Source: Heritagella_A intestinalis (GTDB lineage: Bacteria > Bacillota > Clostridia > Oscillospirales > Acutalibacteraceae). From it: 64,000 bases of DNA. The DNA lies in NCBI GenBank assembly GCA_904418995.1, contig CAJFQF010000001.1, positions 124,001 through 188,000 of the forward strand, in the 5' to 3' direction. Below, one piece after another: positions 51,097 to 58,347 of the stretch. The notes beneath the pieces were generated by a model. The model saw nothing but the letters and a program-made list of their open reading frames with translations, searched no databases and was not told where the DNA came from. Every line of letters starts with the position of its first letter. Within the stretch, counting starts at the first letter, position 1. The position numbers and the translations under genes are program-made.

Positions 51097-51252
51097 ATGG
51101 AATGGATCATTCTTGGGGTCATCGCCCTGTGGGCAGTGATTGCAGTGGTGTGGCAGGTTCGCCGCCGCCGGGCGGGGAAGTGCTGCTGCGGCTGTTCCGG
51201 CTGCGGGAACAAGAGGGCCTGCGGCGGGAAAAAGCACAAGGAAAAGCTTTGA
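51097..51252 (+). CDS. FeoB-associated Cys-rich membrane protein
   Basis: A 51-residue protein starting one base after the feoB stop. One transmembrane helix (residues 3-20, WIILGVIALWAVIAVVW) is followed by RRRR and a cysteine cluster KCCCGCSGCGNKRACGGKKHK (first 14 residues hold five of the six Cys). This is the known FeoB-associated small family. It probably stabilises or regulates FeoB, or passes on iron, at the inner membrane face. Confidence 0.9.
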   Translation: MEWIILGVIALWAVIAVVWQVRRRRAGKCCCGCSGCGNKRACGGKKHKEKL

Positions 51253-51276
51253 CCCTGCCTGTAAAATCGAAACAAA

Positions 51277-51324
51277 AAAATCATAGCCGCCGTCTCGGTT
51301 CGCTGAGGCGGCGGCTATGATTTT
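51277..51324 (+). terminator. feo operon terminator
   Basis: A 19-20 bp near-perfect stem (AAAATCATAGCCGCCG and complement, GGTTCGCT loop) ends in TTTT. Confidence 0.85.
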
Positions 51325-51357
51325 AGAAAATTTTACTAGTAAATTACGTTTTTATCC

Positions 51358-51387
51358 TTGTTGCTTTTGTGAGGAGTATGTTATAAT
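51358..51387 (+). promoter_or_regulatory. promoter of the calcium-loop lipoprotein
   Basis: TTGTTG (51358-51363), an 18-bp spacer and TATAAT (51382-51387). Confidence 0.65.
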
Positions 51388-51458
51388 TCGAGCAAGAGAG
51401 GGGATTCTTTGCGGATGGTGTGATTTCCTTCTCGAATTTGAGGGAAAGAAGGGGTTTT

Positions 51459-52415
51459 ATGCGAAAGAAGAAAACAGCGGCCCTGCTTCTGGCGGTTTGT
51501 CTGTGTTCTGCCGGGCTGTGGGGATGCCGGAGCGCTGATTTGCCGGCGTGGGAGGATATGATGCCGTTTTCAGAGGAAAGCGGCGGAGAAGCAGAGGAGC
51601 CCAAAAGCAGTCTGGAGGATTCCCAGGAGGGCGAACCAGAGGATTTTGATGGTTGGATGGAGGAGCCTTCCGAAGATTCCCGGGGGACAAGCCCGGAAAT
51701 CCAAGACCCTGGCGGACCCATTGGGGATCTGCGGGAGTACCTGTTCCCTTCCGGGGAGATAGTCGAGCTCCGGGTCGGGCAGGGGGATTGCTACCGGCAG
51801 CCCCTGTCGGTGATCCCATACCAGGCCTTTGACGCCGAGGACATCATTTCCCGGCTGGAAGTGGACAGCTCCCAGGAGGAATCAGACGAAAATGGGGACG
51901 GCGAAATAGATAGCATTTCCTGTGTTGGCGAAAGGGTCGGGTGGAAAATGATGGACAGCGATTATGATGGGCTGATCGATTACTGTGTGGTCATCACCCT
52001 TGACAGCAGCCATTATACCGACCTGAAAGTGGAGTGGACAGATCACGATAAAAATGGGACGTTTGACGAAGTAAAAATCCATGCAGCGGAACCCAAGGTC
52101 CAGTACCTTTACGGCGATTTCAGCGATGTGGATTTTGACACCGGCAAGGCGAACTATGACAATGCCGGAAGAATCCGGTTTATCCAGCTGATGACGGAGC
52201 CGGAAGGCAGCGAATTGGGGGAACAGCAGTTTTTCCGGGACTTGGACGGGGACGGATATGCGGACGCAATCCAGCTCCGGAGGTTCTATGATACCGATGA
52301 CGATGGGGTAAAAGAGAGCATGAAGATTCTGAATGACCGGGACCGGGATGGCGTGTTTGAGGACGAGTATGCTTATGACGGTACGATTTTTGACGATAGC
52401 CTTCTTTATGATTAA
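51459..52415 (+). CDS. lipoprotein with multiple EF-hand-like calcium loops
   Basis: A 318-residue secreted lipoprotein. The signal peptide ends in LWGC (Cys23), then an acidic Ser/Glu/Pro linker (about 30-85). The mature domain contains repeated D-x-[DN]-x-[DN]-G loops: DENGDGEID, DSDYDGLID, DHDKNGTFD, DLDGDGYAD, DTDDDGVKE and DRDRDGVFED. Six such loops suggest calcium-dependent folding, as in thrombospondin-3 or dockerin-like repeats. ATG 51459 follows AAGAAGGGG. It has its own promoter and terminator. No enzymatic motif is recognised. Confidence 0.8.
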   Translation: MRKKKTAALLLAVCLCSAGLWGCRSADLPAWEDMMPFSEESGGEAEEPKSSLEDSQEGEPEDFDGWMEEPSEDSRGTSPEIQDPGGPIGDLREYLFPSGEIVELRVGQGDCYRQPLSVIPYQAFDAEDIISRLEVDSSQEESDENGDGEIDSISCVGERVGWKMMDSDYDGLIDYCVVITLDSSHYTDLKVEWTDHDKNGTFDEVKIHAAEPKVQYLYGDFSDVDFDTGKANYDNAGRIRFIQLMTEPEGSELGEQQFFRDLDGDGYADAIQLRRFYDTDDDGVKESMKILNDRDRDGVFEDEYAYDGTIFDDSLLYD

Positions 52416-52456
52416 CCCCAACCCCTCTTATCGATACGAAAATTAAATTTTAAGAC

Positions 52457-52497
52457 AAAATCCCGCTGGGGGAGATGGAATCCCCCAGCGGGATTTT
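52457..52497 (+). terminator. bidirectional terminator
   Basis: AAAATCCCGCTGGGGGA / TCCCCCAGCGGGATTTTT, 7-nt loop, lies between convergent genes with A/T runs on both sides. Confidence 0.85.
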
Positions 52498-52512
52498 TAT
52501 GCAGCTTTTGTG

Positions 52513-53814
52513 TCAGGCCATCTGGTGGATTTCGTCCAGCTTGTCCTCCCGGTCAATCATCAGCCGGAGGATTTCCGTGTCGGTCTCCTTCATGCCCACC
52601 CGGCCGATATAGCCCACATTTTCAATGGTCTCCTCCACGTTTTCCTGGACCAAGCCCTCCCCGGGCCGGAAGGTGCAGTGGCGGCAGCCCAGGAAGTGCC
52701 CCAGGATGGCGGCGTCCACAGCGGAGGCAATTTTGGCGGCGCAGGAGGCCTTGGCCCCGTCGCAGACAATGCCGCCTACGTTGGCGATGGTGTTGGTAAT
52801 GGTGGCGGCTACCTCCTGATACCCGCCGCCATAAAGATAAGTAATGGCCGCGCCGCTGCCGCAGGCCGCGCTCACCGCCCCGCAGTAGGCGGAGAGGCTC
52901 CCGATGTATTTTTTCTGGTGGACGGCCACCAGATTGCTGACAATCAGGGCCCGCAGGAGCTTCTCGTGGGAAACCTGCAATTCCCTGGCGAATTCGATGA
53001 CCGGCAGGGAGACCGTCATGCCCTGATTGCCGCTGCCGGAATTGATGACCACCGGCAGGGGGCAGCCACCCATACGGGCATCGGAGCCGGCAGCCGCCCG
53101 GGCTTTGGCCCGGGCCTTGACCCCGTTGCCGTAGACCTCCAAAATGGTGCGGCCCACCTGGGCCCCATAGGCGTGGCGCAGGCCCTCGTCGGCAATGGCG
53201 GAATTCATCTGGATCTGCCGCTCTAAAATAGGGGCCACCTGGTCCAGGGGAGTGGTGTCGGCGAATTCCAGAATCTTTTCCACCGACAGCAGGGATTTAT
53301 CCGGCCCCTTCTTGGCGGCGCAGGGGGAGTCGTCTTGCAGCAGGGATTCCCCGTCCCGGAGGATGCTGGCAATGTGGGTGTGCCGGCCGGTGACGGTGAC
53401 TTGGGCCCAATGGCCGCCGGCAGAGAGCCGTGCCCGGATATACAGGTTCTCCACCCCTTCCTGAAGGCGGCAGACGCAGAACCGCTGTTCCAGCAGGGCC
53501 TGCACCTGTTCCCGGTGCGCCTGGGTGACGGGGGCCAGCACTTCCAGCTTGTTGCCGGCGTCCCCGCCCACAACCCCCAGCAGGGCGGCGGCTTCCACCC
53601 CGCGCATCCCGCCGGAGCGGGGCACGGTGACTCCCTTTACGTTTTTGATGATGTTCCCGCTGCACCACACCTCCATGGCTTCCGGGAAGCAGCCCAGCAC
53701 TTCCCGGGCTTTGGCGCAGGCATAGGCGATGGCAATGGGCTCGGTGCAGCCCAGGGCCGGCACCAGCTCCTGGCGCAGGATCTCCACATAGGTGTCGCAA
53801 ATCTTCTTTTCCAT
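52513..53814 (-). CDS. cyuA: L-cysteine desulfidase family protein (CyuA/UPF0597)
   Basis: A 433-residue enzyme of the serine-dehydratase-alpha-like CyuA family, which degrades L-cysteine to pyruvate, ammonia and sulfide with an oxygen-sensitive Fe-S cluster. Family hallmarks are LVPALGCTEPIAIAYA near the start, INSGSGNQGMTVSLPVI and IVCDGAKASCAAKIA. Cysteines at conserved points (ALGCTEP, SAYCGAVSAACGSG, VCDGAKASC) can hold the cluster. The gene is divergent from a GntR regulator whose candidate operator covers its promoter. Confidence 0.9.
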   Translation of the reverse strand: MEKKICDTYVEILRQELVPALGCTEPIAIAYACAKAREVLGCFPEAMEVWCSGNIIKNVKGVTVPRSGGMRGVEAAALLGVVGGDAGNKLEVLAPVTQAHREQVQALLEQRFCVCRLQEGVENLYIRARLSAGGHWAQVTVTGRHTHIASILRDGESLLQDDSPCAAKKGPDKSLLSVEKILEFADTTPLDQVAPILERQIQMNSAIADEGLRHAYGAQVGRTILEVYGNGVKARAKARAAAGSDARMGGCPLPVVINSGSGNQGMTVSLPVIEFARELQVSHEKLLRALIVSNLVAVHQKKYIGSLSAYCGAVSAACGSGAAITYLYGGGYQEVAATITNTIANVGGIVCDGAKASCAAKIASAVDAAILGHFLGCRHCTFRPGEGLVQENVEETIENVGYIGRVGMKETDTEILRLMIDREDKLDEIHQMA

Positions 53815-53857
53815 GATGCATGTCCGTCCTTTTCTGATTCCGTTTCAGCCGGTGGGC

Positions 53858-53897
53858 TTTCTGATAAAATAATATCACTAATCATATCAGAAATCAA
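53858..53897 (-). promoter_or_regulatory. cyuA promoter overlapped by a perfect inverted repeat
   Basis: On the minus strand TTGATT (53892-53897), a 17-bp spacer and TATTAT (53869-53874). A 9-bp inverted repeat TTTCTGATA (53858-53866) / TATCAGAAA (53885-53893) overlaps the spacer and -35. It is a likely operator for the divergent GntR protein or another cysteine-responsive regulator. Confidence 0.6.
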
Positions 53898-53918
53898 TCC
53901 AGTAACCGGGCTTTCTTA

Positions 53919-53948
53919 TTGACAGTGGGAAACCGGCAACGGTATAAT
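53919..53948 (+). promoter_or_regulatory. promoter of the GntR regulator
   Basis: TTGACA (53919-53924), an 18-bp spacer and TATAAT (53943-53948). It is consensus in both boxes and lies inside the longest frame, so the start must be downstream. Confidence 0.8.
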
Positions 53949-53984
53949 AAAGGGCAAGATACCCGGCAAAAGGGGAGAAAGGGA

Positions 53985-54614
53985 GTGCGGGCAGGTTTGG
54001 AAAAGAAGAACCGCAAGGAAATGGTCTATGATGCGATTTTGGAGGGGATTTTCGCCGGGGAATACGCCCCCAACCAGATTCTCAACGAGCAGGCCCTGAC
54101 GGAAAAATTCGGGTGCAGCAAATCCCCGGTGCGGGAAGCCCTGATTACCCTGTGCAGCGAGGGCGTGCTGAAAAACCTGCCCCGCTATGGCTATGAGGTG
54201 GTCCGCCTGACAGAGGAGGACGTCCGGGGGATTTTGTCCTTCCGGCTGGTGTTGGAGGGGGGCTTTCTGCGGCTGGGAGACTTCTCCCCGGCGCGGCTGG
54301 AGGAGCTCCGCCGGCTGGATGCATCCTGCCAAAAGGCCACGGACGATTTGTGGCGGCACTGGGAGGCCAACACCCAGTTCCACCTGGCCCTGATTGCCTG
54401 CAGCGGGAACCAGTATGCCTGGCAGCAGCTGAAAAGCGCCATGGGGATTTTAAAGCGGGCCTATGCCCAGTTCTACTGGGGCAAGTGGAACAGCTTTTCC
54501 CCGGCCATGGACGTGCGCTGTCACTGCGGGATTTTGGACGCCCTGGAAAAAGGGGACCGGGACGAGGCGGTTCGGCTGCTGGGGCTGGATTTGGAGGACT
54601 TCCGGATTTCTTAA
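53985..54614 (+). CDS. GntR-family regulator with FCD-type domain
   Basis: A 209-residue regulator. The winged helix (about 10-75) has APNQILNEQALTEKFGCSKSPVREAL, where the part after ILNE is the recognition region, and LPRYGYEV in the wing. A helical FCD-like domain follows (EANTQFHLALIACSGN, then VRCHCGILDALEKGD). It is more divergent than the regulator at 8867 and lacks some metal-site His residues. GTG 53985 follows a GGGGAGAAAGGGA stretch. Divergence from cyuA suggests it controls cysteine breakdown. Confidence 0.85.
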   Translation: MRAGLEKKNRKEMVYDAILEGIFAGEYAPNQILNEQALTEKFGCSKSPVREALITLCSEGVLKNLPRYGYEVVRLTEEDVRGILSFRLVLEGGFLRLGDFSPARLEELRRLDASCQKATDDLWRHWEANTQFHLALIACSGNQYAWQQLKSAMGILKRAYAQFYWGKWNSFSPAMDVRCHCGILDALEKGDRDEAVRLLGLDLEDFRIS

Positions 54615-54640
54615 AACCACAGCAAAAAGGAGAGGTGTGT

Positions 54641-55111
54641 GTGCTGTCGATTTGCGGAATGGATTGTTGTGACCGCTGTGACCGGAGAGGGGATTGCGGC
54701 GGCTGTGTTCAAACCCAGGGCCACCCCTTTGGGGGCAGCTGTGTGGCCGCGGAATGTGTCAAAAAAGGCGGGGCCCAGGGGCTGGCGGATTGCAAAAGCG
54801 CCCTCATTGGGGAGTTTAACCGCTTGGGCATCCCCCATCTGCACATAGAGGAACTGCACTTGCTCAATGGGGCTTATGTAAACCTGGAATACCCCCTGCC
54901 GGGCGGGCAGACAGTGAAATTCCTGGCGGATAACCAGGTGTATTGGGGCAACCAGGTGGAGATTCCCGGCAGTGAGAGGTGTTATGGCCTGGTGGCCGGG
55001 GAGGGCTTCCTTTTGGTGGCGGAATATGGCTGCCAGGGCGCCCAGCCGGAGCTAGCGCTCTATAAAAGACGGGAAGCCGGGCCGGCGGCACCCCAAGGGA
55101 AAGAGAAATGA
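54641..55111 (+). CDS. DUF3795-type Cys-rich protein
   Basis: A 156-residue protein with an N-terminal cysteine cluster (SICGMDCCDRCDRRGDCGGC) followed by GGSCVAAECVKKGG. This is the pattern of DUF3795 proteins, thought to bind zinc or an Fe-S cluster. The C-terminal half (about 60-145) is beta-rich and may bind a ligand. The GTG start is 8 nt after AAGGAG. It lies 26 bp behind the GntR gene, so both are probably cotranscribed. Function unknown. Confidence 0.75.
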   Translation: MLSICGMDCCDRCDRRGDCGGCVQTQGHPFGGSCVAAECVKKGGAQGLADCKSALIGEFNRLGIPHLHIEELHLLNGAYVNLEYPLPGGQTVKFLADNQVYWGNQVEIPGSERCYGLVAGEGFLLVAEYGCQGAQPELALYKRREAGPAAPQGKEK

Positions 55112-55274
55112 GAGCCGCAAAGGGCTTCAGCGTACAGAAAAAACCAATGGATTGAAAAAACAGCACAAATCCGTTCGCGTGGATAATGGTTGTGATTTGC
55201 TGTTGCTGCCCCGCGACACAAAAGTTTTACTCGATTTTTTTCAAAAAATCGCGGGGAATCCAAAGGGGTGGCGT

Positions 55275-55322
55275 TCTCGCCTGCCGGCTCGGTCGGCGCC
55301 TTGATTGTGTGCCACCGGCACA
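55275..55322 (+). repeat. dispersed intergenic repeat, copy 2
   Basis: A 22-bp block beginning TCTCGCCTGCCGGC, an 11-bp gap, then TGTGCCACCGGCACA. It matches the block at 47775-47820 in opposite orientation. Confidence 0.7.
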
Positions 55323-55383
55323 TGGCGCCCGTGGCCGCTCTCCGCAGAGAGCGGAATTTTGCCCAAAAAGAGCGCAGGAGGGG

Positions 55384-55412
55384 CGTAAAACGTCCCGGTG
55401 GGACGTTTTACG
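55384..55412. repeat. perfect 13-bp palindrome
   Basis: CGTAAAACGTCCC, GGT, then its exact complement. No T-run follows, so it is not a classic terminator. Confidence 0.8.
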
Positions 55413-55571
55413 GTGGGAAACCCTCGCCGGGGGTTCCCCGATGCGGCGCACTGCGCCGTATAAGGCTTCCACGTTTGCGCATCTTGCCTATGAAGCAAAG
55501 CCTTCTTGACACGCTGAGGAGCGCCGCAAAGGCGCTTCTTTTTTACTTTTTGAAAAATCCACGGCCTTTCA

Positions 55572-55600
55572 TTGACGCGGGGGCAGGGGAAGAGTATAAT
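55572..55600 (+). promoter_or_regulatory. nucleoside-salvage operon promoter
   Basis: TTGACG (55572-55577), a 17-bp spacer and TATAAT (55595-55600). Confidence 0.8.
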
Positions 55601-55670
55601 AAAAAATGCACAGAAATCATTTTGGAAAAAGACGTCTTCTTCCATTCATGAATAAAAGGAGGCTGTTTCC

Positions 55671-56378
55671 TTGAGCACCCCTCACAACAGCGCAATGCCC
55701 GGCGACATCGCCGAGACCGTTTTGATGCCCGGAGACCCTCTTCGGGCAAAATATATCGCGGAAACCTATCTGGAAAACCCGGTCTGCTTCAACACCGTGC
55801 GGAATATGCTGGGATATACCGGTTCCTACCTGGGCAAGCGGATTTCCGTTATGGGCAGCGGCATGGGGATGCCCTCCATGGGCATCTACAGCTATGAGCT
55901 GTACCACTTTTACGGCGTGGAACAGATTCTCCGCATTGGTTCCGCCGGCGGGATTGCCCACGGCGTGGCCCTGCGGGACGTGGTGATTTCCATGAGCGCC
56001 TGCACGGACTCCAATTATGGGGCCCAGTTCCGCCTGCCGGGGACCTTTGCCCCCACGGCGGATTTCGGCCTGCTGGAAAAAGCGGTGGCAGCTGCCCGGG
56101 CGCAGAAGGTTCCTTTCCATGTGGGGACGGTGGTTTCCTCGGATTTGTTTTATGGGGACTACAGCGGCAGCCTGCAAGATTGGAAAAAGATGGGCGTCCT
56201 GGCAGTGGAAATGGAGTCGGCGGCGCTGTATATGAACGCGGCCCGGGCTGGGAAAAAAGCCCTGTGCCTGTTCACGGTGTCCGACCTGCCCCTGACAGGA
56301 GAAGCCCTTTCAGCAGAGGACCGCCAGCTTACCTTTACCCAGATGATGGAGATTGCGTTGGCTGCTGCGGTGGAATAA
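55671..56378 (+). CDS. deoD: purine-nucleoside phosphorylase (DeoD type)
   Basis: A 235-residue enzyme splitting purine (deoxy)nucleosides with phosphate. It has the family features VLMPGDPLRAKYIAETYL (phosphate-binding GDP), RNMLGYTG, GSGMGMPSMGIY, RIGSAGGI, VEMESAALY and the catalytic Asp in TVSDLPLTGE. The TTG start follows AAAGGAGG at 8 nt. Length matches hexameric DeoD. It is the first gene of the deoD-cdd-pdp operon for reuse of nucleosides. Confidence 0.96.
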   Translation: MSTPHNSAMPGDIAETVLMPGDPLRAKYIAETYLENPVCFNTVRNMLGYTGSYLGKRISVMGSGMGMPSMGIYSYELYHFYGVEQILRIGSAGGIAHGVALRDVVISMSACTDSNYGAQFRLPGTFAPTADFGLLEKAVAAARAQKVPFHVGTVVSSDLFYGDYSGSLQDWKKMGVLAVEMESAALYMNAARAGKKALCLFTVSDLPLTGEALSAEDRQLTFTQMMEIALAAAVE

Positions 56379-56391
56379 CCGGAGGCGGAAA

Positions 56392-56838
56392 ATGGAACGC
56401 TGCCAAAAAGAAGAGCTCTGCCGGGCCGCCCTGCGGGTCCGGGAAAACGCCTATTGCCCCTATTCCCATTTCGCGGTGGGGGCCGCTTTGCTCTGCCGGG
56501 ACGGCCGGGTGTATACCGGCTGCAACGTGGAGTCGGCGGCGTATGCCCCCTCGGTGTGCGCGGAGCGCACAGCCTTTTGCAAGGCGGTGAGCGAAGGGGC
56601 GCGGGACTTTGTGGCCATTGCCATTGCCGGCGGCCCCCAGGGGGAAGCCCCTCGGGAAGCCTGCCCGCCCTGCGGCGTCTGCCGCCAGGTGATGCTGGAA
56701 TTCTGCGGCCCTGATTTTGCTGTCCTTTTGGCCTGGGAAGACACCGCCTGGAAGGAGGTCTCCCTGCAGGAGCTGGCTCCCATGGGCTTTGGCCCGGGGA
56801 ATCTGGAAAAGGAGGACGGCAGCCGTGCATATGTATGA
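56392..56838 (+). CDS. cdd: cytidine deaminase
   Basis: A 148-residue zinc enzyme converting cytidine/deoxycytidine to uridine/deoxyuridine. The homotetrameric Cdd pattern is clear: AYCPYSHFAVGAAL, GCNVESAAYAPSVCAERTAF (CAE with Cys ligand and catalytic Glu) and CPPCGVCRQVM. Fourteen bases separate it from deoD, and its end overlaps the pdp start, so translation is coupled. A second, divergent deaminase is at 8332. Confidence 0.95.
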   Translation: MERCQKEELCRAALRVRENAYCPYSHFAVGAALLCRDGRVYTGCNVESAAYAPSVCAERTAFCKAVSEGARDFVAIAIAGGPQGEAPREACPPCGVCRQVMLEFCGPDFAVLLAWEDTAWKEVSLQELAPMGFGPGNLEKEDGSRAYV

Positions 56839-58150
56839 TATTCTTGCGAAAAAGCGGGAGGGCCTGGCCCTGAGCCGGGAGGAAATCGAGTTTTTCATCC
56901 GGGGCTTTACCGCCGGGGAAATCCCCGACTATCAGGCGTCGGCCCTGTTAATGGCCATCTGCATCCAGGGGATGGATGAGCGGGAAACCGCCGACCTGAC
57001 CCTTTCCATGGCCCATTCCGGGGAAATGGCGGATTTATCCCAAATTCCCGGAATCAAAGGGGACAAACACAGCACCGGCGGCGTGGGGGATAAGACCACT
57101 TTGATTGTAGGCCCCCTGGCGGCGGCCTGCGGCGTAGTGGTGGCCAAAATGAGCGGCCGGGGCCTGGGGTATACCGGCGGCACCATTGACAAGCTGGAAT
57201 CTATCCCAGGTTTTTCCACACAGCAGAGCCCCCAGCGGTTTGCCCAGATTGCGGAAGAAGTGGGCGTGTGCATTGTGGGGCAGAGCGGTGAGCTGGCCCC
57301 AGCGGACAAAAAGCTCTATGCCCTGCGGGACGTCACCGCCACGGTGGAGAGCATCCCCCTGATTGCCTCCAGCATTATGAGCAAAAAGCTGGCAGGGGGC
57401 AGCGACTGCATCCTCCTGGACGTCAAGACCGGCAGCGGCGCCTTTATGAAAACTCTGGAAGAATCGGTGCAGCTGGCCCAGACCATGGTTTCCATTGGCG
57501 CCCGGGCCGGCCGGAAAACCGCCGCCCTGATTACGGACATGGACCACCCCCTGGGCCGGGCCGTTGGCAATGCCCTGGAGGTGGAGGAAGCCTGCCAGGT
57601 GCTCTGTGGGGAAGGGCCGGGAGACCTCCGGGCCCTTTCGGTGGAGCTGGCCGCGTGGATGGCCTGGATGGCCGGGAAAGCCCCCAGCCTGGAAGAGGCC
57701 CGGGCGCTGGCGGAGGAAAAGCTCCGGGACGGGAGCGCCTTGGAGCGGTTCTGCCGGATGGTGCAGGCCCAGGGGGGCGACCCCTCGGTGGCGGAGCATC
57801 CGGAGCGGCTGCCCAAAGCGGCGGTATCCCTGGCGGTTTTGGCCCCAAAGGACGGCTGGCTCTGCCGGGTGGACACCCGGGAAGTGGGCCGGGCCTCGGT
57901 GGTTTTGGGGGCTGGCCGGGAAACCCGGGAAAGCGCCCTGGATTACGGGGCGGGCATCCGGTTCGCCAAAGTGCTGGGAGACCCGGTGCGCCAGGGGGAA
58001 CCCCTGGGCTGGGTGTACGCTTCCACAGAGGGCCGGGCCCAGGAAGGGGCGCGGCTGCTGGCCGGCGCCCTGGAAATCGGGGAGCGCCCCCCAGAGAAGC
58101 GTCCGCTTTTTTATGCAGCGATAACGGAGAAGGGCACCCAGCGGCTGTAA
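56825..58150 (+). CDS. pdp: pyrimidine-nucleoside phosphorylase
   Basis: A 441-residue enzyme of the thymidine/pyrimidine-nucleoside phosphorylase family. It carries GDKHSTGGVGDKTTL (phosphate site, family signature), SGRGLGYTGGTIDKLESIPG, ADKKLYALRDVTATV and DVKTGSGAFMK. The GTG start (VHMYDILAKK) lies 9 nt after GGAGG and aligns with known Pdp N-termini. It overlaps cdd by 14 bases. It completes a route from deoxynucleosides to bases and sugar-1-phosphate. Confidence 0.95.
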   Translation: MHMYDILAKKREGLALSREEIEFFIRGFTAGEIPDYQASALLMAICIQGMDERETADLTLSMAHSGEMADLSQIPGIKGDKHSTGGVGDKTTLIVGPLAAACGVVVAKMSGRGLGYTGGTIDKLESIPGFSTQQSPQRFAQIAEEVGVCIVGQSGELAPADKKLYALRDVTATVESIPLIASSIMSKKLAGGSDCILLDVKTGSGAFMKTLEESVQLAQTMVSIGARAGRKTAALITDMDHPLGRAVGNALEVEEACQVLCGEGPGDLRALSVELAAWMAWMAGKAPSLEEARALAEEKLRDGSALERFCRMVQAQGGDPSVAEHPERLPKAAVSLAVLAPKDGWLCRVDTREVGRASVVLGAGRETRESALDYGAGIRFAKVLGDPVRQGEPLGWVYASTEGRAQEGARLLAGALEIGERPPEKRPLFYAAITEKGTQRL

Positions 58151-58216
58151 ATCTGTGCTTGTAGCCGCTTTTGGAGGATTTGTAAAATCGTTGTATTGAA
58201 AATATGAACAAATTTC

Positions 58217-58246
58217 TTGACACAGAGGCAGTAATAGCGATACAAT
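58217..58246 (+). promoter_or_regulatory. rny promoter
   Basis: TTGACA (58217-58222), an 18-bp spacer and TACAAT (58241-58246). Confidence 0.75.
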
Positions 58247-58248
58247 TA

Positions 58249-58276
58249 GGAATGAAAGGCATGGAGCTTTCATTCC
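58249..58276 (+). promoter_or_regulatory. 5 prime leader hairpin of rny
   Basis: A perfect 10-bp stem (GGAATGAAAG / CTTTCATTCC, 8-nt loop) sits at the very start of the rny transcript. It may protect the 5 prime end or be an autoregulation site. The role is inference. Confidence 0.5.
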
Positions 58277-58347
58277 CGGGCGTAACGCACTCGGTTTTAT
58301 CGGATTGAACTTTTATCATCTATTATCAAAATTTCATAAAAGGAGGT

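Larger units (their letters stand above)
55112..55571. other. hairpin-rich intergenic region with repeat copy 2
   Basis: About 460 bp without a supported gene. It contains many inverted repeats: CGCTCTC-cgca-GAGAGCG near 55336, the perfect 13-bp palindrome at 55384-55412, and a GCGCC / GGCGC stem followed by TTCTTTTTT near 55525-55545 that could be a terminator. The dispersed repeat copy 2 is at 55275-55322. Confidence 0.5.

Noticed and set aside
55600..55670. deoD leader as a purine riboswitch
   Set aside because: Only about 65 nt lie between the promoter and the start, and no purine aptamer core or terminator is visible.
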